From assembly GCA_028291985.1 (NCBI GenBank), contig JAQGNE010000080.1, positions 1 through 64,000 of the forward strand: a stretch of DNA of 64,000 nucleotides, in the 5' to 3' direction. The translations under genes and the position numbers were made by a program. A model generated the notes under the pieces. The model saw only the letters and a program-made list of their open reading frames with translations. It searched no databases and was not told the origin of the DNA. This document shows, piece by piece, positions 19,544 to 28,893 of this stretch (its first letter is position 1; each line of letters starts with the position of its first letter). The stretch comes from Polaromonas sp. (GTDB lineage Bacteria; Pseudomonadota; Gammaproteobacteria; Burkholderiales; Burkholderiaceae_C).

Positions 19544-20659
19544 ATGAACGAAAGCAAAAGCCCCCGCAGGCGCAGTCTTCTGAAGGGCGCAGCTGTTGCG
19601 GCCGGCGCCGTGGCGGCTCCGATGGTCGCGACTGCACAAACCGCAACCACCTTGCGTTTTCAAAGCACCTGGCCATCGAAAGACATCTTTCATGAGTACG
19701 CCATCGACTTTGCCAAAAAAGTCAATGACATGGCCAGCGGCAAGCTCAAAATTGAAGTACTGCCAGCAGGCGCTGTAGTTCCTGCATTCCAACTGCTGGA
19801 AGCCGTCAACAAGGGCACACTGGACGGTGGCCACGGTGTGGTTGCCTACCATTACGGCAAGAACTCCGCACTGGCCTTATGGGGTTCCGGCCCTGCCTAC
19901 GGCATGGACCCCAACATGGTGCTGGCATGGCACAACTACGGCGGCGGCAAGGCCATTCTTGACGAGATCTATAAAAGCCTGAACATGGACGTGGTGTCCT
20001 ACCTGTACGGCCCTATGCCCACGCAGCCACTGGGCTGGTTCAAGAAGCCGGTTTCCAAGGTCGAGGACATGAAAGGCTTGAAGTTCCGCACCGTCGGCCT
20101 GGCGGTTGACGTGTTCACCGAAATGGGTACTGCCGTCAATCCGCTGCCAGGCGGCGAGATCGTGCCGGCACTGGACCGCGGCCTGATCGATGCAGCCGAG
20201 TTCAACAACGCATCCAGCGACAAGTTGCTGGGCTTTCCCGATGTCGTCAAGAACTGCATGCTGCAAAGCTTTCACCAAAGCGGCGAGCAGTTCGAGATTT
20301 TATTCAACAAGAGCAAATACGCCGCATTGCCACAAGAGCTGCGCTCGATCATCGACTACGCAGTCCAGGCGGCCAGTGCCGACATGAGCTGGAAAGCCGT
20401 CGAGCGCAATTCGCTGGACTACATCGAACTGAAGAAAGCCGGCGTCAAATTCTACAAGACCCCCGACTCCATCCTGCGTGCACAGCTGGCTGCGTGGGAC
20501 AAGACCATCGACAAGAAAGCCAAGGAAAACGCCCTGTTCAAAAAGGTGCTGGACTCCCAGAGGGCTTTTGCCGAGCGTGCCGGCCAGTGGCAGAACGACT
20601 ACACCGTCGACTTCAAAATGGCTTACAACCATTACTTCGCCAAAGGCAAGAAGGCCTGA
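19544..20659 (+). CDS. TRAP transporter substrate-binding protein (DctP family), Tat-type signal
   Basis: SPRRRSLLKGAAVAAGAVAAP signal; TTLRFQSTWPSKDIFHEYAIDFAKKVNDMASGKLKIEVLPAGAVV. Confidence 0.92.
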   Translation: MNESKSPRRRSLLKGAAVAAGAVAAPMVATAQTATTLRFQSTWPSKDIFHEYAIDFAKKVNDMASGKLKIEVLPAGAVVPAFQLLEAVNKGTLDGGHGVVAYHYGKNSALALWGSGPAYGMDPNMVLAWHNYGGGKAILDEIYKSLNMDVVSYLYGPMPTQPLGWFKKPVSKVEDMKGLKFRTVGLAVDVFTEMGTAVNPLPGGEIVPALDRGLIDAAEFNNASSDKLLGFPDVVKNCMLQSFHQSGEQFEILFNKSKYAALPQELRSIIDYAVQAASADMSWKAVERNSLDYIELKKAGVKFYKTPDSILRAQLAAWDKTIDKKAKENALFKKVLDSQRAFAERAGQWQNDYTVDFKMAYNHYFAKGKKA

Positions 20660-20823
20660 CAAGGCGCATTGCTCCCCACAGCCAAGTATCTGGTCTCAAT
20701 CGGGTCGGTTTTCTGGCCAGGCTGGGCCGGGGCATGCAAAAGCCGCGTAGTGCTGCGGAAAGCTACCCACATTGATTGTTTCACTCTGAATGGGGACGCC
20801 ATTCGCTTGAATACTGGACCGGT

Positions 20824-20856
20824 AAAAGGGGGCGCCTGCAGGTGCCCCCTTTTTGT
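20824..20856 (+). terminator. Rho-independent terminator/attenuator between the TRAP binding protein and permease genes
   Basis: aaaagggggcgcctg-caggtgcccccttttt hairpin followed by T-run. Confidence 0.75.
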
Positions 20857-20894
20857 GTTTGTGAGCTGGGCGTCAGCTGACGCAAGGAATCGAT

Positions 20895-21515
20895 ATGCAA
20901 TCGTTGATGCTGGCGGTGGACCGTTTTTCCACCTGGATAGGCAAGGCCTGCGCATGGAGCGTGGTCTTGCTGACATTGCTCATTAGCTGGGAAGTTTTCA
21001 GCCGGTATGTTATGAATCAACCGCATGCCTGGGTGCTGGACGCCCAAATCATGCTGTACGGACTGTTGTTCATGATGGCGGGCGCCTACACGCTGAGCAA
21101 GAACGGGCATGTGCGTGGCGACGTGCTGTATGGGTTTCTTCAACCCCGCACGCAAGCCATCATTGACCTGACGCTCTACATCATCTTTTTCCTGCCTGGC
21201 GTCGTCGCCTTGACCTATGCCGGATGGACGTACGCAAACGAGTCGCTAGCCATTCGCGAACAGACATTCAATGCCGACCCCATACCGGTTTATCCGTTCA
21301 AGTTCGTGATACCGGCCGCTGGCTTTGTGCTGCTTTTACAGGGCATTGTCGAGATCATTCGCTGCATCAAGTGCATCCAGACCGGCGCGTGGCCGGCACG
21401 CGACGGTGACGTGGAAGAAGTTGACGTTGAAAAACTCAAAGAGATGGTCCACGTGAAGGACGAAGACATGGCCGCTCTCGAGCGCGATCTGGCCCTCAAG
21501 GGGACCAACAAATGA
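20895..21515 (+). CDS. TRAP transporter small permease (DctQ family)
   Basis: Four TM-like segments, VSWEVFSRYVMNQP-type block; ATGA overlap with the large permease. Confidence 0.88.
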   Translation: MQSLMLAVDRFSTWIGKACAWSVVLLTLLISWEVFSRYVMNQPHAWVLDAQIMLYGLLFMMAGAYTLSKNGHVRGDVLYGFLQPRTQAIIDLTLYIIFFLPGVVALTYAGWTYANESLAIREQTFNADPIPVYPFKFVIPAAGFVLLLQGIVEIIRCIKCIQTGAWPARDGDVEEVDVEKLKEMVHVKDEDMAALERDLALKGTNK

Positions 21516-23446
21516 AAATTCGCAAGGAACTCTATTTCGGCCTGATCTTCATGGCGCTTGTCGTCATAGGTGCAATCGCATTGCTGGTGAGTGTCGAGAA
21601 AGTCACCAACGGGCATTTGGGTCTGCTGATGCTGAGTCTGGTGGTAACCGCCATCATGCTGGGCTTTCCCACAGCCTTCACCCTTATGGGCATGGGCATG
21701 ATCTTTACCTGGCTGGCTTATAACCGGGACACCACCAAGACACTTGACCTGATGGTGCAGGCGGCCTTCAAGACGATGGCCAGCGATGTACTGATAGCGA
21801 TACCGCTGTTCGTCTTCATGGGGTACCTGGTCGAGCGCGCCAACCTGATCGAAAAATTGTTCAAGAGTCTGCACCTCGCGATGGCGCGTGTGCCTGGCTC
21901 GTTGGCTGTCGCAACACTCGTGACCTGCGCTATTTTTGCCACGGCAACCGGCATCGTCGGCGCAGTCGTGACACTGATGGGACTGCTGGCACTGCCAGCC
22001 ATGCTGCGTGCAGGTTATAGCGTTCCATTGTCGGCCGGCGCCATTACGGCAGGTGGCTGCCTCGGCATCCTGATTCCGCCATCCGTTCTGCTTATTGTGT
22101 ACGGCGCTACTGCCGGTGTGTCAGTGGTTCAGTTGTATGCCGGCGCCTTCTTTCCAGGTCTGATGCTGACCGGGCTCTACATCATTTACGTGATCATTGT
22201 TGCCAAGCTGAAACCGGCATGGGCTCCACCCCTGTCCGCTGCTGATCGCGTTGTGCCGCTGCCGCCGCTGACTCAAAAGCTGACATCGAGCGGCGACACC
22301 TATGCCCTGACAAACCTGTTCAATGCGATGAAGGGCAAGCGCAATGCTGATGTCCCCTTAGGCCATGTGTTGCGCCAGTTGCTGGTCGTCATCTTGCCCG
22401 GCTTGTTGTTCCTGCTGGTTCTCGTCACCAGTTACCGCGCGGTCACCACGGTAGAGGCAGAGGCGGTTTATGACATCCAGCAGATTGGTGGCTCCAGCCA
22501 GTCGTCCTCCAGTAGCAGCGGTGGACTGCAGGAGCCGCCCTCCGAGGGCGGACTGCAGGAACCACCATCCGGCGACACGCCAGCTGCAGCAGCCAGCCCC
22601 GCTGCCGCGCCAGCAGAGCCAGCAGCAGCAGCGATTGCCCAGGCACCTGCGGCGGCCGAGTCCACCGACAAACCCGCAGCGTCCACCAAACGCGACGCCC
22701 CTACGTGGTGGTGGGTCTGCTTTGCGATTCTCGGTGCGCTGGTTGCCCTGTTCTACCTGTTCCTGAGCTACGCCCGCCTTGAAATCTTCAAGATGCTGCT
22801 GACATCCTTCTTCCCGCTGATGGTGCTGATCATTGCGGTGCTGGGCTCGATCGTCATGGGACTGGCAACGCCCACCGAGGCGGCGGCCATGGGCGCACTG
22901 GGTGGTTTCCTGCTGGCCGCGGCCTATCGTCGATTGACCTTCTCCGTTGTCAAGGAGTCAGTGTTTCTTACGGCCAAGACATCTGCAATGGTGTGCTGGT
23001 TGTTTGTCGGCTCGGCCATCTTTTCAGCAGCATTCGCGCTGCTGGGCGGACAGGAGCTGGTCGAAACCTGGGTGCTCGGCATGAACCTCAGCAAGACCCA
23101 GTTTCTGGTCATGAGCCAGGCCATCATCTTCATTTTGGGCTGGCCGCTGGAGTGGACGGAAATCATCGTGATCTTCATGCCCATCTTCATTCCGCTGCTG
23201 GACAATTTCGGGGTCGACCCCCTGTTCTTTGGACTGCTGGTGGCCTTGAACCTCCAGACTGCATTCCTGAGCCCGCCCGTGGCCATGGCTGCCTTCTATC
23301 TGAAGGGCGTTGCGCCCAAGCATGTGACGCTGAACCAGATCTTCCTTGGCATGCTGCCCTTCATGGCGATCCAGATTCTGGCGATCGTGCTGCTGTATCA
23401 GTTCCCGGCGATCGGGCTCTGGCTGCCACAGCTGCTCTACAAGTAA
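21512..23446 (+). CDS. TRAP transporter large permease (DctM family) with low-complexity insertion
   Basis: GCLGILIPPSVLLIVYGATAGVSVVQLYAGAFFPGLML and GLATPTEAAAMGALGG motifs; 644 aa versus about 430 aa typical. Confidence 0.92.
   Translation: MKIRKELYFGLIFMALVVIGAIALLVSVEKVTNGHLGLLMLSLVVTAIMLGFPTAFTLMGMGMIFTWLAYNRDTTKTLDLMVQAAFKTMASDVLIAIPLFVFMGYLVERANLIEKLFKSLHLAMARVPGSLAVATLVTCAIFATATGIVGAVVTLMGLLALPAMLRAGYSVPLSAGAITAGGCLGILIPPSVLLIVYGATAGVSVVQLYAGAFFPGLMLTGLYIIYVIIVAKLKPAWAPPLSAADRVVPLPPLTQKLTSSGDTYALTNLFNAMKGKRNADVPLGHVLRQLLVVILPGLLFLLVLVTSYRAVTTVEAEAVYDIQQIGGSSQSSSSSSGGLQEPPSEGGLQEPPSGDTPAAAASPAAAPAEPAAAAIAQAPAAAESTDKPAASTKRDAPTWWWVCFAILGALVALFYLFLSYARLEIFKMLLTSFFPLMVLIIAVLGSIVMGLATPTEAAAMGALGGFLLAAAYRRLTFSVVKESVFLTAKTSAMVCWLFVGSAIFSAAFALLGGQELVETWVLGMNLSKTQFLVMSQAIIFILGWPLEWTEIIVIFMPIFIPLLDNFGVDPLFFGLLVALNLQTAFLSPPVAMAAFYLKGVAPKHVTLNQIFLGMLPFMAIQILAIVLLYQFPAIGLWLPQLLYK
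22520..22570 (+). repeat. In-frame 27 bp-period tandem duplication encoding GGLQEPPS(E/G)
   Basis: ggtggactgcaggagccgccctcc gag ggcggactgcaggaaccaccatcc. Confidence 0.8.
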
Positions 23447-23467
23447 AGCCCGAACGGGACGGTCATC

Positions 23468-23494
23468 AAAGAGGCGCTGCGGCGCCTCTTTTTC
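23468..23494 (+). terminator. Rho-independent terminator after dctM
   Basis: aaagaggcgc-tgcg-gcgcctcttttt. Confidence 0.85.
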
Positions 23495-23699
23495 TTGCTG
23501 CTTCCGAATGTGAAGGACCGGAAAAAGCTTGGTTTACATGGCGTCGCCTTGCTCTGTGTGCAGTCAGCGGCACCAGACATTGAAAGCGCCGAGGGTAGTA
23601 ACGTCGGCAGCCGGTGGCACGCCAGATCACGCATGTCAGGCCGTTTGCGAAGGTCGGTCCGCCTAGCAGGCGTGCATGACCCGAGACCATGAGTCCTGC

Positions 23700-24330
23700 C
23701 TACGTCCGTGGATAGCCGCTGCGCTTTTTGCCCTTGCGCCGCTCCACACCTTCGCCGCCAAATTGTCGAGCAGGTTTCTCGCCGCGCCGCGCTCTCTAAA
23801 CCTGCTTGGCGAAGTCGAGAGCGAGGTCGTATATGAATTTGGGCCATCGTTCTGATACTGATGATGGCGTTGGTGCCTGGCGGCGACGCCGCGCTGGCTT
23901 AGGCCGAGTCGAGAAATTAAACCGGAACACTGTTCGTCTTCGTGGTGATGGTGATAGCCGCTTGCCAGCCGGTGCTGACCACGGTGATATCAACTGTTGC
24001 CGTCATCGCCCGGAAGCTGCCCGTGACCACACCGCTGGCATCAGCCTAGCTGGGTCTTTCCGCTGTGCCACTGCTGGGCTCGCTCATCAGCGAGCCAGCC
24101 GCGATGACGATTGCTGCCCTGATGGTTGCGCCGCAGATCTTCAGACCGCAGGTGGCCGGAAGCCGTCAAGTACCTGGCGCTTGGCGCTTGGCGTGTGGTT
24201 CGTGAACATGTCGATCGGCGGCACCCTGACGCCATATGCCGCATTGCCTCTATTGATGGTGGCGAACACCTGGCAATGGGACAGTGACGCAAGCCGGGGG
24301 CAGCGTCAAGTTGGTTGCGGACCATGAAAA
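23700..24330 (+). pseudogene. Decayed putative Na+/H+ antiporter (PF07399-like)
   Basis: Across frames: PLHTFAAKLSSRFLAAPRSLNLLGEVE / AIVLILMMALVPGGDAALA*AESRN*TGTLFVFVVMVIAACQPVLTTV...ASA*LGLSAVPLLGSLISEPAAMTIAALMVAPQIFRP / LALGVWFVNMSIGGTLTPYAALPLLMVANTWQWDS; several stops and frameshifts. Confidence 0.7.
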
Positions 24331-24583
24331 CGCGAACCTTGCATTTCGCATAGCTGCGGCAAGCGGTTTTTCCATCGTCAACCGGTCGCTGGCGTTGATC
24401 AGGTGCAGACGCAGATGCTTGACGAGTTGGCACGGATGATCGTGGGACAGCCGCACACCTTTGCCTGAGGCGCAGATCGGCGGCGGACGGGTATTAGGGC
24501 GTCAGCCGCGCGTCGTTGTCAGGCCTGCTGCAGCGCTCCCAATGGGCTCGCGCGCAAGAAGTCAAACGCGTCAGGCTGGTGGT

Positions 24584-24603
24584 TTACGTTTACGTAAACG
24601 TAA
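24584..24603. promoter_or_regulatory. Perfect 20 bp palindrome TTACGTTTACGTAAACGTAA upstream of icmF
   Basis: Exactly self-complementary; ends 52 nt before the proposed ATG at 24656. Confidence 0.75.
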
Positions 24604-24655
24604 TATCATCAGGGACACCGACCGGACGCATCAACAGCCTTTGCCGAGGAAGCCC

Positions 24656-27600
24656 ATGACCGACCTCTCAGCCGAATACCAGGCGCTTGCCAATTACCGC
24701 CCCACCCACAAGGTACGGTTTGTAACCGCTGCTTCCCTGTTTGACGGGCATGACGCGGCCATCAACATCATGCGCCGTATCTTGCAGAGCATGGGCGCCG
24801 AAGTGATTCACCTCGGTCACAACCGCAGCGTTGAAGAAGTCGTTACCGCCGCGCTGCAGGAAGATGCGCAGGGCATTGCGATCAGCTCTTACCAGGGCGG
24901 TCATGTCGAGTATTTCAAGTACATGGTCGACCTGCTCAAAAGCCGGGGCGGCGAGCATATACAGGTGTTTGGTGGCGGTGGCGGCGTTATTGTGCCGCCG
25001 GAGATTCGTGAGCTGCATGCCTACGGTGTGGCACGTATCTTCAGCCCTGAAGATGGTCAGAAGATGGGCCTTGCCGGCATGATTGGCGAGATGGTCATGC
25101 GTTGCGACAAGGACCTGAGCGGCTCTGCGCCCGGTGACATCCAGGCAGTTAAGGGCCACACCGACGCCAGCTGGCGAGCCCTGGCCCAGCTCATCACCGC
25201 GCTTGAAAATGACAAGGCAAATCCAGCTTTGGTCCAGGACATACGGCGCAGTGGTGCTATTAAAAAAATACCGGTGCTGGGCATTACCGGTACCGGCGGC
25301 GCCGGCAAGTCGTCGCTCACGGATGAGCTGATCCGTCGTTTTCGCCTGGACCAGGATGACCGCTTGCGCATGGCGGTGATCAGCATCGACCCCTCGCGCC
25401 GCAAGAGCGGTGGTGCCTTGCTGGGCGACCGTATCCGCATGAACGCGATCAATCCCTGGACCACGACCTCGCTGCGAGTGCCAACTGCCGGAACGGCTTC
25501 GCCGGACGGCAAACGCGCAGTTTCCCCGGAGGAGGGCTCTGAAGCACACGCAGTGACGAGCGTGGGGACTCGGGTCTTTATGCGCTCGCTAGCCACCCGC
25601 GAATTCGGCAGCGAAATCAGCAAGGCGCTCCCCGATGTGATTGCGGCATGCAAGTGCGCTGGCTTTGACCTGGTGATTGTCGAAACCTCCGGCATTGGCC
25701 AGGGAGACGCCGCCATCGTGCCGCATGTGGATGTGCCTTTGTATGTGATGACGCCCGAGTTCGGCGCTGCCAGCCAGCTCGAGAAAATCGACATGCTGGA
25801 TTTCGCAGAGTTCGTTGCCATCAACAAGTTTGACCGCAAGGGCTCGCTAGACGCCCTGCGTGATGTGTCCAAACAGGTACAGCGCAACAAGGAAGCCTGG
25901 ACGGCTCCAGCTGACAAGATGCCAGTTTTCGGAACCATGGCCGCGCGGTTCAACGACGACGGCGTGACAGCGCTGTACCAGGCGCTCAAAGGGCGTCTGA
26001 CCAGACTGGGGCTTGACCTGAAGGACGGCGCATTGCCGCTGGTCGATGTGCGGCACAGCACCAACCAGACACCGGTGGTGCCTGCCGGGCGCACCCGCTA
26101 CCTGGCGGAAATCAGCGATACGGTGCGGGGCTACAAGCAGCGCGCACGGGAACAGGCCCGGTTGGCGCGTGAGGTGCAGCAACTCAAAGCCGCAGCCGAG
26201 ATGCTGAAGATAGACAAACCCGACCGTGCACCCGCAGCTGAAGCTGCGCTTGATCTGGCAGGAAAGCGCAGAGCCCGTATGGACGGCGATGCGCGCGCGT
26301 TGCTGTCGCAATGGCCCGATATGCAAAAGGCCTATGCCGGTGACGAGTACGTGGTGAAAATCAGGGATAAGGAAATCCGCACCGCGCTCACAAGCAAGTC
26401 GCTGTCAGGCACCACCATACGCAAGGTGGCACTTCCGCAGTACGAAGACCACGGCGAGGTATTGAAATGGCTGATGCTGGACAACGTGCCCGGCAGCTAC
26501 CCTTACACCGCCGGCACTTTTGCCTTCAAGCGGGAGGGTGAAGACCCGACCCGCATGTTTGCCGGTGAGGGCGATCCTTTCCGAACCAACACCCGCTTCA
26601 AGCTGCTCAGCGCGGGCATGGCCGCCAAGCGGCTGTCAACCGCTTTTGATTCGGTCACGCTGTACGGCAACGACCCCGGCCTCAGGCCCGACATCTACGG
26701 CAAGGTCGGCAATTCCGGCGTGTCGATTGCCACGCTGGACGACATGAAGGTGCTGTACGACGGCTTTGACCTGTGCAACCCGAGTACCTCCGTCAGCATG
26801 ACGATCAACGGGCCGGCACCGACGATTCTGGCGATGTTCATGAACACCGCTATTGACCAAAACCTGGACAAATTCAGGGCTGACAACGGCCGCGACCCCA
26901 CGCCGACTGAAACTGAAAAAATTCGCGAATGGGTACAGGAAAACGTGCGCGGCACGGTGCAGGCCGACATTCTGAAAGAGGACCAGGGACAGAACACCTG
27001 CATCTTCTCGACCGAGTTCAGCCTGAAGGTCATGGGCGACATCGCCCAGTATTTTGTGCACAACAAGGTGCGTAATTTCTACAGCGTGTCGATCAGCGGC
27101 TATCACATTGCCGAAGCCGGTGCCAATCCGATATCCCAACTGGCTTTCACGCTGTCAAACGGCTTTACCTTTGTCGAAGCCTACCTGGCGCGCGGCATGC
27201 ACATCGACGACTTCGCGCCCAATCTGTCCTTCTTTTTCAGTAACGGCATGGACCCGGAATACACGGTGATGGGCCGTGTGGCGCGCCGCATCTGGGCGGT
27301 GGCCATGAAGGAGAAATACGGTGCCAACGAGCGTAGCCAAAAACTGAAGTACCACATTCAGACGTCGGGTCGCAGCCTGCATGCCCAGGAGATCCAGTTC
27401 AACGACATCCGAACCACCTTGCAGGCGTTGATTGCGATTTACGACAACTGCAACTCCCTGCACACCAACGCATTTGATGAAGCCATCACCACGCCGACCG
27501 AAGAATCGGTGCGCCGCGCCATGGCGATACAGCTCATCATCAACCGTGAATGGGGTCTGGCCAAAAACGAGAACCCGTCACAGGGCGCTTTCATCATCGA

Positions 27601-28048
27601 GGAGTTGACCGAATTGCTGGAAGAAGCGGTGTTGGGAGAGTTCGAGCGCATTGCCGATCGCGGCGGCGTGCTGGGCGCTATGGAAACCGGCTACCAACGC
27701 GGGCGCATCCAGGACGAGTCGATGCATTACGAGATGCTCAAGCACACCGGCGAGCTGCCGATCATCGGCGTCAACACTTTTCGCAACCCGCATGGTGAAG
27801 TAGTGCAGGACAAGCTGGAACTGGCTCGCTCAACTGAAGAAGAAAAACAGAGCCAGCTCAAGCGGCTGAACGACTTCCACAAACGGCACGCTGAAGAGGC
27901 GCCCGCCATGCTCAAACGGCTTCAGCAGGCAGTGATCGAAAACCTCAATGTTTTCGAGGTACTGATGGACGCCGTGCGCGTCTGTTCGCTGGGGCAGATT
28001 ACCCATGCTCTTTTCGAGGTGGGTGGGCAATACCGCCGCAACATGTAA
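24656..28048 (+). CDS. icmF: Fused isobutyryl-CoA mutase (B12-binding domain, MeaB-like GTPase, mutase large domain)
   Basis: [45 protein letters not shown]12 domain; [17 protein letters not shown] and [21 protein letters not shown]-domain; mutase barrel. Track start 24461 is upstream of the likely ATG. Confidence 0.93.
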   Translation: MTDLSAEYQALANYRPTHKVRFVTAASLFDGHDAAINIMRRILQSMGAEVIHLGHNRSVEEVVTAALQEDAQGIAISSYQGGHVEYFKYMVDLLKSRGGEHIQVFGGGGGVIVPPEIRELHAYGVARIFSPEDGQKMGLAGMIGEMVMRCDKDLSGSAPGDIQAVKGHTDASWRALAQLITALENDKANPALVQDIRRSGAIKKIPVLGITGTGGAGKSSLTDELIRRFRLDQDDRLRMAVISIDPSRRKSGGALLGDRIRMNAINPWTTTSLRVPTAGTASPDGKRAVSPEEGSEAHAVTSVGTRVFMRSLATREFGSEISKALPDVIAACKCAGFDLVIVETSGIGQGDAAIVPHVDVPLYVMTPEFGAASQLEKIDMLDFAEFVAINKFDRKGSLDALRDVSKQVQRNKEAWTAPADKMPVFGTMAARFNDDGVTALYQALKGRLTRLGLDLKDGALPLVDVRHSTNQTPVVPAGRTRYLAEISDTVRGYKQRAREQARLAREVQQLKAAAEMLKIDKPDRAPAAEAALDLAGKRRARMDGDARALLSQWPDMQKAYAGDEYVVKIRDKEIRTALTSKSLSGTTIRKVALPQYEDHGEVLKWLMLDNVPGSYPYTAGTFAFKREGEDPTRMFAGEGDPFRTNTRFKLLSAGMAAKRLSTAFDSVTLYGNDPGLRPDIYGKVGNSGVSIATLDDMKVLYDGFDLCNPSTSVSMTINGPAPTILAMFMNTAIDQNLDKFRADNGRDPTPTETEKIREWVQENVRGTVQADILKEDQGQNTCIFSTEFSLKVMGDIAQYFVHNKVRNFYSVSISGYHIAEAGANPISQLAFTLSNGFTFVEAYLARGMHIDDFAPNLSFFFSNGMDPEYTVMGRVARRIWAVAMKEKYGANERSQKLKYHIQTSGRSLHAQEIQFNDIRTTLQALIAIYDNCNSLHTNAFDEAITTPTEESVRRAMAIQLIINREWGLAKNENPSQGAFIIEELTELLEEAVLGEFERIADRGGVLGAMETGYQRGRIQDESMHYEMLKHTGELPIIGVNTFRNPHGEVVQDKLELARSTEEEKQSQLKRLNDFHKRHAEEAPAMLKRLQQAVIENLNVFEVLMDAVRVCSLGQITHALFEVGGQYRRNM

Positions 28049-28306
28049 GCAGCCATTCCCCACCTGGAAATTCAGCAAAGCAGCGTGGTCTTCGCGCGAA
28101 GCTCTTGGCTTATGCACCTTCTGCAACTGCCTGTTCAGGCTCTGGGTGGGCTATTGACCAACATGTCCGCAAGATACTCAAGTCATATGGGCGCATCCCA
28201 TCTGCTGATGTGGCCAGAAAGCATGCACTGCGTGGTGACAGTCAGCGGGGGATGGCAGGCTGACCGGCAAGCGCTAGCAGCAGCTGGTTGTTAATGCACA
28301 CGATAT

Positions 28307-28354
28307 GCTCTCCTTTCTATAGCTACAACCCTTCAACGGTACTGGGCAAGAGCC
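28307..28354 (+). repeat. Dispersed repeat copy
   Basis: gctctcctttctatagctacaacccttcaacggtactgggcaagagcc; 7/20 spacing retained. Confidence 0.7.
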
Positions 28355-28358
28355 TGTT

Positions 28359-28400
28359 TTGGCAATAAAAAAGCGCCTCATGGCGCTTTTTTATTGCCAA
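28359..28400. terminator. Bidirectional terminator-like hairpin, 19 bp perfect stem
   Basis: ttggcaataaaaaagcgcc-tcat-ggcgcttttttattgccaa. Confidence 0.9.
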
Positions 28401-28445
28401 GCCGGTAAGAGGCACGGCTGCTGACCCGCAGGTCTGCCGATGTGC

Positions 28446-28610
28446 TCAGCCGCCCTTCTTAGGACGCTTGCCCGGGTTCTTTTTGCTGCGGGTCGACGTG
28501 CCGCGCTCAAGGCTGACTTTCTGGCCGTGGCCAGCGCCTGGGGCATAGCCCTTTGGTGGAACGGGTTTGGGGGCGCAGATGTCGGCTTCGACTCTGATTC
28601 TTTTAGGCAT
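28446..28610 (-). CDS. Small basic hypothetical protein (54 aa), not in the ORF track
   Basis: MPKRIRVEADICAPKPVPPKGYAPGAGHGQKVSLERGTSTRSKKNPGKRPKKGG; purine-rich stretch upstream of ATG; followed by hairpin terminator. Confidence 0.6.
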   Translation of the reverse strand: MPKRIRVEADICAPKPVPPKGYAPGAGHGQKVSLERGTSTRSKKNPGKRPKKGG

Positions 28611-28893
28611 GGAGGGCTCCGGTTAAAAATGGCAAGACCGTCTATTTTAGCTGGCGCATGCCTGCACTTTTGGCTGCCGGAAAACCCTGTCATCAGTGGC
28701 AGCGGAGCCAGCCGGTGAAGTCGCGTTTAAACGCCAACAGATCCTGTTGCTTACGGGTGACGAACTGATGACGCTGATGCCGGATTTGGGTTTTAATTCA
28801 GGGCCTGTTGAACCGCATCTGTAAGATGCAACACTGTTCAACCTTTCCCGCCTCCACGGGTTCTGGGCCTACGATTCCTGCGCAAACGAAGAT

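Noticed and set aside
28359-28400. Insertion-sequence terminal inverted repeat
   Set aside because: Short loop and A/T-tracts on both sides fit a bidirectional terminator; no transposase nearby
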